A stretch of DNA of 64,000 nt, taken from contig JBAZSJ010000004.1 of NCBI GenBank assembly GCA_041662485.1, forward strand, positions 106,946 to 170,945, in the 5' to 3' direction. Made by a program: the position numbers and the translations under genes. The stretch comes from Rariglobus sp041662485 (GTDB lineage Bacteria; Verrucomicrobiota; Verrucomicrobiia; Opitutales; Opitutaceae). Every line of letters starts with the position of its first letter. Within the stretch, counting starts at the first letter, position 1. Of this stretch, positions 50,773-58,410 are shown one piece after another. Under the pieces are notes generated by a model. It made no database searches. It had not been told where the DNA came from and saw only the letters and a list, made by a program, of their open reading frames with translations.

Positions 50773-51411
50773 CTAACTTTCTGCACGATGTTTAAAATAT
50801 AAGCGGATGACTGCTTCTAGATCGCGGTAGGGATACAGCCTGAGCCATTTTGCGATAAATTGCTCAAGTGCGCCCAGTTCACCGGTTGATCCGGGGCTCC
50901 ATGGTCCGGTGTCCCATTCCACGAACTTTTTCATAAGCCTCCGGTCGAGTGGTTCGGATCGGAGCCTGTGGCAGCTCAAGAAGAGCCCGTCTCTGGAATC
51001 TTCCGGCACTTCATCAAGCAGGCGAATTGCCAAGGATGCGCCGTCATCGTGCGATGCGAGGCAGCTAAGAAATAATTGTTGAGTTGCGTAGGAACGCCAA
51101 TCCAGAGTCGTCAAAAGCAAGTTGATGGTTTCGCTTACCAGGTGGCCGCGGGTCGAGAGCAACTTGGAGAGCTGTTGTGCAATGCTCCAGCCCACCGAAA
51201 GGTCGTGCGCAAGAAAGGCCGCCAGAAACGTTTTGGCCTGTGCGTCATTGCAGTCGTCGAAGATGCATTCCGACGCGAACAAATCGTAACGGGCGTCCAG
51301 ACTTATATCCGCGCACCATCCGTCCCCATCTGTATAGAGCTCAATGAAGCCGATTTTCTGATCTTTGATCCCGGTCAGATAGGAAACCAAGGCTTGTTCA
51401 GAGGGATTCAT
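50773..51411 (-). CDS. Unrecognised 212 aa soluble protein
   Basis: I do not recognise this gene. The product is acidic and almost entirely helical, without a signal peptide or membrane segment. Patterns such as FLAAFLAHDLSVGWSIAQQLSKLL and TQQLFLSCLASHDDGASLAIRLLDEV resemble HEAT-like helical repeats, as seen in immunity or scaffold proteins. The DNA is noticeably less GC-rich than the rest of the window, and the surrounding genes are unrelated, so recent transfer is possible. It stands between the phosphatase gene and the purD operon, all on the minus strand, with gaps of more than 90 bases on both sides. Confidence 0.6.
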   Translation of the reverse strand: MNPSEQALVSYLTGIKDQKIGFIELYTDGDGWCADISLDARYDLFASECIFDDCNDAQAKTFLAAFLAHDLSVGWSIAQQLSKLLSTRGHLVSETINLLLTTLDWRSYATQQLFLSCLASHDDGASLAIRLLDEVPEDSRDGLFLSCHRLRSEPLDRRLMKKFVEWDTGPWSPGSTGELGALEQFIAKWLRLYPYRDLEAVIRLYFKHRAES

Positions 51412-51510
51412 TGTTTATTCCAACATGGCTGTAACCAACCAGCTTGGTGTTGGGGCTTTCACGTTGGTTATCGTTGCTGGCGGGTGTGATGATCGCTGCC
51501 AAGGTCGGGT

Positions 51511-52194
51511 TTAGAGGCGGCGTAACGCGAGCAGGCCGCGATCGATTTGAACGGCGCGCTGGAGGACGGCGTCGACGAGGGGTTTGGGCTTTGCGGGGGC
51601 CTTGGGATCGTCGGTTTTCTTTGGGGAGTCCGGGGCGGCGGCATCTTTGGGCTCGGAATCGTCGCCGTTGATATCGGCGGCATGTTCCTTGGCGAGGACG
51701 GCTTCGTCGTAGCGGGGTTTGTCGAGGGTTGCCGTGATCAGTTTTTCCAGGACGGCCCCCTGAACGATGGCATCCCAGGCTTTCCGGTCGGTATCGGCGG
51801 GGGTGTCGACGGAAATGGCGACGTTCAAGGCCGGCGACGTGCGTCCGATCATGACGCAACCGGGCGCGCCCGGAGCAAGGCCTGAAAGAAGCTCGGGCGT
51901 GGTTTCGGGGGAAACGAGGACGAGACAGATACGCTTGGGCGTGGCGAAGGACTTGATCGCGGCGATCCAGCCGGCGGCGTTTTCGCCGGCGGAAAAATAG
52001 CGGAGGTCGAGCACGGCAGGACCGGCGGTCACGGCTTTCAACAACGCCAGACTTTCGGCGTTGTTGTTGGCGGGACGCACGTAGGTGAGTCCCTGTCCGA
52101 GGTCTTCGGTGCGGCCGGCCGGAGTGGTGGCGGCGCGGAGATCGGCGGCGAGAACGAACAGGCCGAGCGTGAGGGCGATCCGGAGGAGGATCAT
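51511..52194 (-). CDS. Exported protein of unknown function, purD-linked
   Basis: 227 aa. From the ATG at 52194 there is a clear signal peptide (MILLRIALTLGLFVLAADLRAA), a compact alpha-beta domain with LTYVRPANNNAESLALLKAVTAGPAVLDLRYF and KRICLVLVSPETTPELL, and a charged Lys/Pro/Asp-rich linker before a final helix (LVDAVLQRAVQIDRGLLAL). The longer frame to 52248 would overlap purD more and lacks a signal. Its start overlaps the purD stop (ATGA), so it is co-translated with purD although it appears exported. I know no family for it. Confidence 0.7.
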   Translation of the reverse strand: MILLRIALTLGLFVLAADLRAATTPAGRTEDLGQGLTYVRPANNNAESLALLKAVTAGPAVLDLRYFSAGENAAGWIAAIKSFATPKRICLVLVSPETTPELLSGLAPGAPGCVMIGRTSPALNVAISVDTPADTDRKAWDAIVQGAVLEKLITATLDKPRYDEAVLAKEHAADINGDDSEPKDAAAPDSPKKTDDPKAPAKPKPLVDAVLQRAVQIDRGLLALRRL

Positions 52195-53501
52195 TTGCGG
52201 TGAAGTTGTTTGGCCCCGATGTCGCGGCGGTAGACTTTGCTCACGCACTCGATCTTTTCGCAGGCGGCGTAGGCGGAGTCGGCGGCGGCGCGAAGAGAGG
52301 GGGCCGTGGCGGTGACGCCGAGGACGCGGCCGCCGGCGGTGACGATTTCGCCGGCGGCGTTTTGGGCGGTGCCGGCGTGGATGATCTGGACGTTGGCGGG
52401 CAACGGGGAGGGGAAACGGATGACGTCGCCTTTTGCGTAGGCGTCGGGGTAGCCCTTGGCGGCGATGACGACGCAGATGGCGTAGTCGGATTTGATTTTA
52501 ACGAGGGGCTTCACTTGGGCGAGGGCTCCTCGGGCGGCGGCCCAGAGGAGCGCGAGCACGTCGGTGTCGAGGCGCGGGATGACGACCTGCGTCTCGGGAT
52601 CGCCGAAGCGGGTGTTGTATTCGAGGACGCTCGGGCCGGTCGGCGTGAGCATGATGCCGATAAAGAGCGTGCCGCGGAAATCAATGCCTTCGGCGGCAAT
52701 GGCGTCGACGGACGGTTTTACGATCTCGCTTTCGATGCGTGCGAGGAGCGCGGGGGTGACGACTTCGGCGGGCGAGTAGGTGCCCATGCCGCCGGTGTTG
52801 GGGCCGGTGTCGCCGTCGCCGATGCGTTTGTGGTCCTGCGAAGTCGGGAGGATGACGTAGTCGCGGCCGGAGGTGACGACGAGGAGGGAGGTCTCTTCGC
52901 CGTAGAGGCAGTCCTCGATGAGAATCTGGCTGCCGGCGGCGCCAAATTTGTTGCCGGCGAGCATATCGTGGACGGCGGCCTCGGCCTCGGCGAGAGTTAG
53001 CGCGACGATCACGCCCTTGCCGGCGGCGAGTCCGTCGGCCTTGACGACGATGGGAATCGGGCGGGTCTTCAAATAGGCGAGGGCGGGGGCGACCTCGGTG
53101 AACACGCCGGACGCGGCGGTGGGGATGCCGTATTTGAGGAGGAGCTGCTTGGTGAAAATCTTCGAGGCTTCGAGGCGGGCGCCATCGGCCTTGGGGCCGT
53201 AGGCGGGTATGCCGGCGGCGTCGAGGGCGTCCACGAGGCCGAGGGAAAGAGGCACCTCGGGGCCGACGATCACGAAGTCGATCTGCTCGCGCTGGGCGAG
53301 GGCGACGAGGCCGGGGATGTTGTCAACGGCGACGGGAAACGTCGGAACTTCGCGGGCGATGCCGGCGTTGCCGGGGGCGGCGATGACGAGGGGTTTCGCG
53401 GGGGAGGCGAGGCAGGCCTTGACGAGCGTATGCTCGCGGCCTCCGGAGCCGACGATGAGGATGTTGCGCGGAAGTTGAGAGGCAGGGGACGCGGAAGGCA
53501 C
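52191..53501 (-). CDS. purD: Phosphoribosylamine-glycine ligase
   Basis: 436 aa ATP-grasp enzyme of purine synthesis joining glycine to phosphoribosylamine. The N-terminal ILIVGSGGREH and APGNAGIA, the ATP-grasp elements VVKADGLAAGKGV, QDHKRIGDGDTGPNTGGMG, and VLEYNTRFGDPETQ are all intact. There is no ATG near the conserved start; the first good codon is GTG 53501, 13 codons before RNILIVG. An older open frame continues upstream through the GA-rich repeat into the LOG gene, and is rejected. It lies 52 bases after the LOG gene, across that repeat, and its stop overlaps the exported protein start. Confidence 0.93.
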   Translation of the reverse strand: MPSASPASQLPRNILIVGSGGREHTLVKACLASPAKPLVIAAPGNAGIAREVPTFPVAVDNIPGLVALAQREQIDFVIVGPEVPLSLGLVDALDAAGIPAYGPKADGARLEASKIFTKQLLLKYGIPTAASGVFTEVAPALAYLKTRPIPIVVKADGLAAGKGVIVALTLAEAEAAVHDMLAGNKFGAAGSQILIEDCLYGEETSLLVVTSGRDYVILPTSQDHKRIGDGDTGPNTGGMGTYSPAEVVTPALLARIESEIVKPSVDAIAAEGIDFRGTLFIGIMLTPTGPSVLEYNTRFGDPETQVVIPRLDTDVLALLWAAARGALAQVKPLVKIKSDYAICVVIAAKGYPDAYAKGDVIRFPSPLPANVQIIHAGTAQNAAGEIVTAGGRVLGVTATAPSLRAAADSAYAACEKIECVSKVYRRDIGAKQLHRK

Positions 53502-53512
53502 GGCGAACAGCG

Positions 53513-53557
53513 AAGGGAGGAGAAAGAGAAAGAGAAAGAGGAAAGAGAAAGATTTAG
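53513..53557. repeat. TC/GA-rich tract before purD, family E
   Basis: On the minus strand it reads as repeated CTTTCTCTTTCC units immediately upstream of purD, related to the inverted repeat at 43149-43233. It occupies the whole gap between the LOG-domain gene and purD and overlaps the last codons of the former. Confidence 0.6.
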
Positions 53558-55467
53558 AGCACCTGGAGCTTCTTGCGGTAGAAGGCCACGACCTCGTCGG
53601 GGTCGTCGGTGAAGAGGACGTAGTCGAGCATCCAGGCCGGGGCGCGCTTGGTGCGGACCATTTCGGCGATCTGCTTGCGAAGATCGGTCCAGAAGGAGGC
53701 GTTGAAAAACACGTAGGGCACGCGCGGGCGGATGCCGAGCTTGAGGTTGCACAGTTCGATGCCGATTTCCTCGAGCGTGCCGACGCCGCCCACGTTGAAG
53801 ATGCAAAAATCGGCGACCTCGAACCACTTTTGACGGTAGTGACGCGACGTTTCCTGGAAGGTGTTGAAGAAGTCCACGCCGAGTTCGGGCGGCTGGGCCT
53901 CGAGTTCGAGGAAGCAGGCGCCGGTAAGCGCGCCCTTGGCGCGGGCCTGGTCGGTGGCGAGGCGCATGACGCCGCCGCCGCCGCCGGTGAGCACGCCGAC
54001 GTTGGGGCCGATGAAGCCGGTAAGTTTCTGGATGAGGCCGGAGATGCGGTCGGTGTCCGCCTGCTCGAGGCCGACGGCCGAGCCGTAGAAGGCGAGGATG
54101 GTGGTTTCCTGGAACTTCCGGCCCAGCTCCTCGCGCACGAAGAAGCCGTGGTTCTTTTTATAGGTGTGGCGGTAGAGGTCGCCCATGCCGGGGGTGAACC
54201 AGTAAACCTCGATGCCGATGTCATGGTAGGTTTCGAGGCGACCGTGGGCGTTGTGCGACAGAAAAAAACCGTGGGTATGCGAGGGTTTCCGGAAAATGAT
54301 GCGCTTCAACTTCAACTCGGGCAGGCGGGTGAGGAGTTCGATGTGTTCGAGCAGGTTCGGGAAATAGTCGATGAGGAGCGTGTCGGCGTCGGCGGGGGCG
54401 GCGTGAAGCGCCTCGACCATGGTGCGGTAGCCGCAGGTTTTGAGGTTGGCGGCCTTGGCGGTTTTGGCCGGGGGCTGGCCGGAGGCGTGGAGCAGGAGGC
54501 TGTAATTGACCATCTGCGCGCTCTGGCTCTTGACGCTGATGCGGGTGCGCGGGCGGGCCTCGGGCTCGGTCTTGGGCGGGCGGGCGTCCAGGCAGTCGTA
54601 AAGATCTTGCGCGGTGGAGAGGAGGCGGGTGCGGCGCTTCTGGAGGTTTTTGAATTGAGGGTCTTCCGCCAGGGGAGCGCGGAAAATTTCGACGGAGACC
54701 ATGGGGTTCACCACCGGTTGGTCGCCGGGGTTGTAGATCTCAAGCATGACATTCGTGCCGAAGGTCTTGATCGGATCGAGCAGCACGGCGCTGGTGTGGA
54801 TGCCGAAGTTGCCTTCGCCGCGGTTGAGCAGGACGAAGTGTTCCTTCAGATACATGGAGCAACTCGTGAGGACGCCCGATTGCGGCGGGATGGTGAGCAT
54901 GTCCGTGTCGTGGCGCACCTGGACCTTGTCGAGGTAGGCGCGGCCGGCTTCTCCGCTCACGAGGCGCTCGAAGTCGGGACGTTGCAGGCGGGGGCTGAGG
55001 GTGTAAAGCACACGGTGGGGCGTGAGGAAGACGCGGCCGAGGCGGTCGATGCTGATGGTGTTGGGCAGCTTGAGCAGGTTGGTCTGCACGGCGTCCCAGA
55101 TTTCGGCGGTGGAGAGTTTGGCCGTGTCGGGCGCATAAAACAGCCGGCCCACGGGCGAGCCGATGCGCAGGATTTTTTTCCAATAGGCAGCGTGGGGAAA
55201 GCTGTCGTCGAAGAGGAAGGCGTCGGCTTCCATCAGCAGGCGGGATGCATCCACGCGGGGCTGGCCGCGGGTGATCATCTCGATGCCGATGCGCGCGAGC
55301 GTGCTGCGTTCGGTGAAGTGCAGCGCGGCGAGGCGCGTCTTCAGAAAATCAAGCTCGGCCGGGTGGCGCGGCCAGAAGGCGAGGGTGAGCGAAAGGGTGC
55401 GTTCGTCCTTCTGCTTGATGGCGAGAATCTGTCCGTCCTGACTCGTCCAAAAGGGATCGGGTGACAT
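53554..55467 (-). CDS. Long LOG-like nucleotide-binding protein
   Basis: 637 aa, from ATG 55467. The last 190 residues form a LOG/'lysine decarboxylase-like' Rossmann domain: ILAFYGSAVG, GVLTGGGGGVMRLATDQARAKG, and FNVGGVGTLEEIGIELCNLKLG, which corresponds to PGGxGTxxE (here NVGGVGTLEE). In LOG proteins this site cleaves cytokinin-type nucleotide monophosphates to release a nucleobase; the proline of PGG is replaced by Asn-Val. The first 440 residues have no family I recognise; they include a central alpha-beta part with LPELKLKRIIFRKPSHTHGFFLS. This long architecture is not the usual 200-residue LOG protein. Same operon as purD, which suggests a nucleotide-related role. Confidence 0.8.
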   Translation of the reverse strand: MSPDPFWTSQDGQILAIKQKDERTLSLTLAFWPRHPAELDFLKTRLAALHFTERSTLARIGIEMITRGQPRVDASRLLMEADAFLFDDSFPHAAYWKKILRIGSPVGRLFYAPDTAKLSTAEIWDAVQTNLLKLPNTISIDRLGRVFLTPHRVLYTLSPRLQRPDFERLVSGEAGRAYLDKVQVRHDTDMLTIPPQSGVLTSCSMYLKEHFVLLNRGEGNFGIHTSAVLLDPIKTFGTNVMLEIYNPGDQPVVNPMVSVEIFRAPLAEDPQFKNLQKRRTRLLSTAQDLYDCLDARPPKTEPEARPRTRISVKSQSAQMVNYSLLLHASGQPPAKTAKAANLKTCGYRTMVEALHAAPADADTLLIDYFPNLLEHIELLTRLPELKLKRIIFRKPSHTHGFFLSHNAHGRLETYHDIGIEVYWFTPGMGDLYRHTYKKNHGFFVREELGRKFQETTILAFYGSAVGLEQADTDRISGLIQKLTGFIGPNVGVLTGGGGGVMRLATDQARAKGALTGACFLELEAQPPELGVDFFNTFQETSRHYRQKWFEVADFCIFNVGGVGTLEEIGIELCNLKLGIRPRVPYVFFNASFWTDLRKQIAEMVRTKRAPAWMLDYVLFTDDPDEVVAFYRKKLQVL

Positions 55468-55610
55468 GGTGGGGATGGATTGATAATCAACGCGTCCTTT
55501 TCCTCCGACACAAGGAACGAGTATGGGGTTGCCAACGAATGGGCCGGTCGGCATCGCTATTATTTTACGGCACAAATCCCCTTGCGCCGTTTCCTACTCA
55601 ACCTCAACGC

Positions 55611-56435
55611 ATGAAACTTATCTCCACGTTCAAGGCTGCCGTGCTTTCCCTCGGTGCCGTCGCTGTTCTTTCCGCCGCCGATGCTCCCGCCGCCGCGCCC
55701 GCCGCGCCGGCTCCGGAGGCCGTCGCCGCTCCCAAATTCACCGAGGCCCAGCTCCTCGAAACCTTCGGCTGGTTCGTCGGCCGCCGCATCGGCATGAGCG
55801 AACTCGGCTTCACCGCCGACCAGACCTCCGCCGTCATCAAGGGCATCCAGTCGGCCGCCGCCGGCAAGGAATCCCCCTTCAAGGTCGAGGAAGTCGGCCC
55901 CGAGCTCGACAAATTCATGCAGGCCAAGCAGGCGGAATACACCGCCAAGGTCGCCAAGAAGAGCCAGGCCGAGAGCGCCAAGTTCTTCGCCGAGGTCAAG
56001 GCCAAGAAGGGCGTCATCGCCCTCCCGAGCGGCCTGTGCTACGAGATCGTCAAGGAAGGCGCCGGCGCCTTCCCGAAGGCGTCCGACATCGTGACGGTTC
56101 ACTACACCGGCACGCTGGTTGACGGCAAAGTCTTCGACAGCTCGCTGCAGCCCCGCCAGCCCGGCGCGGCGATCGAGCCCGCCGAGTTCCCCCTCGGCGG
56201 CGTGATCCCCGGCTGGACCGAGGGTCTGCAAAAGATCAACAAGGGCGGTAAGATCAAACTCTACGTCCCCTCCGACCTCGGTTACGGCGACCGTGGCAGC
56301 CCTCCTGCCATTCCTCCGGCCGCGACGCTGATCTTCGATGTCGAGCTCCTCGACATCAAGGCTCCTCCCGCTCCCGAAGCCGCCGCTCCCGCTGCCGCCG
56401 AGGCTCCTGCGGTCGCCGCTCCGACGGGCATGTAA
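55611..56435 (+). CDS. Exported FKBP-type peptidyl-prolyl isomerase
   Basis: 274 aa. The ATG at 55611 begins a signal peptide (MKLISTFKAAVLSLGAVAVLSAAD). After an Ala/Pro-rich linker comes an FKBP_N-like dimerisation region (residues about 45-135, ending in the KAKKGVIALPSGLCYEIVKEG lead-in) and the FKBP domain with VHYTGTLVDGKVFDSS, GGVIPGWTEGLQKINKGGKIKLYVPSDLGYGDRG and ATLIFDVELLDI, as in FkpA and Mip. A long Ala/Pro tail ends the protein. It assists folding of exported proteins. Divergent from the LOG gene, followed by a strong terminator. Confidence 0.93.
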   Translation: MKLISTFKAAVLSLGAVAVLSAADAPAAAPAAPAPEAVAAPKFTEAQLLETFGWFVGRRIGMSELGFTADQTSAVIKGIQSAAAGKESPFKVEEVGPELDKFMQAKQAEYTAKVAKKSQAESAKFFAEVKAKKGVIALPSGLCYEIVKEGAGAFPKASDIVTVHYTGTLVDGKVFDSSLQPRQPGAAIEPAEFPLGGVIPGWTEGLQKINKGGKIKLYVPSDLGYGDRGSPPAIPPAATLIFDVELLDIKAPPAPEAAAPAAAEAPAVAAPTGM

Positions 56436-56462
56436 TCAGTCCGGCGAGTTTTTTTCTTCTCG

Positions 56463-56494
56463 ACGCCCCCGCCTGAAAGCGGGGGCGTTTTTTT
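56463..56494 (+). terminator. Intrinsic terminator of the FKBP gene
   Basis: Stem ACGCCCCCGC / GCGGGGGCGT with loop CTGAAA, followed by seven T residues. Confidence 0.93.
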
Positions 56495-56571
56495 GCCCAG
56501 ATGTGACACATCGGAGCACCGGCGTGGTTGCGTGGTAAGGCCGGGCGCGTCAGCAAAGGTGTTTGCGTCGA

Positions 56572-57717
56572 ATGAACATCGCCCTCGTCACCGAAACATT
56601 CCCGCCGGAGGTCAACGGCGTCGCCATGACGTTGAGCCGGCTGGTGGCGGGCATGCGCGCACGCGGGCACGACGTCGAGGTGGTGCGACCGCGTCAGAAG
56701 ATCGAGGTCAAGGGAAAGGCCGCCGGCGTTAAGCCCCCTGTGGAGGATTTGCTCGTGCCGGGCATGCCGATTCCGTTTTACAGCACGCTGCGCATGGGCC
56801 TGCCGGTGACGGGCCGGTTGAAGGCGCGCTGGCGCGAGCGGCGTCCCGATGTCGTGCATGTCGCCACCGAGGGGCCGCTCGGACTCGCGGCGTTGCGCGC
56901 GGCGCACTTGCTGGGGCTGCCGGTCACGTCGAGTTTCCATACGAATTTTCACCAATACGGCGGTCATTACGGCCTGCAGATCGGGCGCGACCTCGCGCTG
57001 CGCTACATGCGGTGGTTTCACAACCGCACGCGCTGCACGATGGTGCCGGCGTCGGATTTGAAGGAGCAACTCGCCGCCGACGGCTTCGGGCGGCTCACCG
57101 TGCTGGCGCGCGGGGTGGACGGGAAACTGTTTTCACCCGCGAAGCGCAGCGAGGAGTTGCGGAGAGCTTGGGGCGTCGAGCCGAATGATCCGGTGGTGAT
57201 CTATGTCGGGCGCATCGCGGCGGAGAAAAATCTGACGCTCGCGGTGGAGGCATTTCTGGCGATGCAACGGGCGGAGCCGCGCGCGAAATTCGTGCTGGTG
57301 GGCGACGGACCGGAGCGCGAGCCGCTGGCGAAACGGTATCCGCAGTTCCATTATGCCGGGATGCAGCGCGGCGAGGCGCTTGCGGCGCACTACGCGTCGG
57401 CGGATGCGTTTGTGTTTCCGAGCGTGACGGAGACCTTCGGCAACGTGGTGACCGAGGCGCTGGCGAGCGGCCTGGTGGTGCTGGCCTACGATTACGCGGC
57501 GACACGCGAACACGTGCGGTCGGGTGCGAACGGATTCAGCGCGAAGTTCGACGACCGCGAAGCGTTCCTCGTGACCGCGCGTGATGTCATGGCGCGGCGG
57601 GAGGAGTGGCCGGTGATCCGAAGGGCGGCGCGGGTGACCGCCGAGGGTATCACATGGGAGGCAATTTTCGACAAATTTGAGGCCGAGTTGACGACGGGTG
57701 CCGAGAGCAGTTTGTAA
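56572..57717 (+). CDS. GT4-family glycosyltransferase
   Basis: 381 aa retaining glycosyltransferase with the GT-B fold. The N-terminal domain begins MNIALVTETFPPEVNGVAMTL and has SSFHTNFHQYG; the C-terminal domain has VIYVGRIAAEKNL, VLVGDGPERE, and the donor-binding ADAFVFPSVTETFGNVVTEALASGL with the paired glutamates. These match GDP-mannose-dependent or UDP-sulfoquinovose-like GT4 enzymes that modify diacylglycerol lipids or phosphatidylinositol, but the acceptor is not determined. ATG at 56572 is preferred to a TTG nine bases earlier. It is cytoplasmic or membrane-peripheral. No neighbour in the pathway is evident. Confidence 0.88.
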   Translation: MNIALVTETFPPEVNGVAMTLSRLVAGMRARGHDVEVVRPRQKIEVKGKAAGVKPPVEDLLVPGMPIPFYSTLRMGLPVTGRLKARWRERRPDVVHVATEGPLGLAALRAAHLLGLPVTSSFHTNFHQYGGHYGLQIGRDLALRYMRWFHNRTRCTMVPASDLKEQLAADGFGRLTVLARGVDGKLFSPAKRSEELRRAWGVEPNDPVVIYVGRIAAEKNLTLAVEAFLAMQRAEPRAKFVLVGDGPEREPLAKRYPQFHYAGMQRGEALAAHYASADAFVFPSVTETFGNVVTEALASGLVVLAYDYAATREHVRSGANGFSAKFDDREAFLVTARDVMARREEWPVIRRAARVTAEGITWEAIFDKFEAELTTGAESSL

Positions 57718-57793
57718 CCTATTACAAACGGTCCCCTAGCATTATCGGAGGAGCGGATGTATTCTCCGTGCGTGGTCACGGGGCCACATGATA

Positions 57794-57950
57794 GCTGACA
57801 GGTTAGAGTAGCTGACAGGTTGGTTGGTCAGGTCAGAAGTCAGGGCCAGTAGACAGGTCAGTTCGATAGCAGGTCAGATGTCAGGTTAGGTGTCAGAGTC
57901 AGATGTTAGAAGTGTCAGATGTCAGGTCAGTGAAAGGTTAGGTAGTAGTC
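57794..57950. repeat. Degenerate tandem array of CAGGTCAG-type units
   Basis: Seven CAGGT occurrences in about 125 bases, most followed by CAG or TAG, with two copies of GTCAGATGTCAGGT (near 57873 and 57915). Unit spacing varies from 11 to 41 bases, so it is not a regular CRISPR or microsatellite. The stretch is poorer in GC than the surrounding genes. It follows the glycosyltransferase stop by about 75 bases. Confidence 0.7.
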
Positions 57951-58038
57951 CAAAAGTTAAAAACTCAGTAGACTCCGCCAAAACCCAAGACGAAGATAAG
58001 CGCCATTGCCGCGCTCGCGGGCTCGACCCGCACTATGA

Positions 58039-58070
58039 TGAGCCTCCCCGATCCCGTTCGAGGAGGCTCA
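58039..58070. terminator. Hairpin in the large gap
   Basis: TGAGCCTCC and GGAGGCTCA enclose a 14-base loop, followed on the plus strand by ACCGTTTTAT. A weak intrinsic terminator of unknown assignment. Confidence 0.4.
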
Positions 58071-58130
58071 ACCGTTTTATGGGGCGGAAACCTTTGGGCT
58101 GCGAACGGGCGTTTTTCTGGAATAGAGCAT

Positions 58131-58272
58131 TTACTGAGCCTTGCATGATAGAGTGACGATTTCCAGGTAGGGCGGGACCGCTGGGCCCGCCGCGATTTAC
58201 CACTGGGCACCGCGCAACGGACGGCCCAGCGGTCCGTCCCTACCTGTCACCCTATTACGCTAGACTCAGTAA
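58131..58272. mobile_element. 142-bp MITE-like element, copy 2, carrying a family A repeat
   Basis: Nearly identical to 20043-20184; I count two base differences in 142. It has the same terminal inverted repeats and TA flanks, and the family A repeat covers 58166-58244. The surrounding sequence is unrelated to that of copy 1, so the boundaries are those of a mobile unit. Confidence 0.78.
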
Positions 58273-58273
58273 A

Positions 58274-58400
58274 ATAAAACGGTGGCATCAAAGGAGGTCG
58301 GACCGGTCCGATCCAATTTTATGTCCTCGAAAAAACACCATGACGGACCTGGAGGTCCGTCCTCCGCGCGGCCGATCATGGCTACAGTTTTATTTGAAGT
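58274..58400. repeat. AT-ended element with inverted ends and inner palindromes
   Basis: The left end AAATAAAACGGTGGC and the inverse of the right end AAATAAAACTGTAGC form a 15-base imperfect terminal repeat. Inside are GGTCGGACCGGTCCGATCC and GACGGACCTGGAGGTCCGTC palindromes. It abuts the 142-bp element. The remaining bases of the 57718-58410 gap show no gene. Confidence 0.5.
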
Positions 58401-58410
58401 GACATAAGAC

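Noticed and set aside
53830..55464. 544 aa plus-strand frame opposite the LOG-domain gene
   Set aside because: Antisense shadow; the minus strand has family motifs and an ATG with matching length.
57794..57950. CRISPR array
   Set aside because: Units are short, degenerate and irregularly spaced, with no constant repeat of 24 bases or more and no cas gene nearby.
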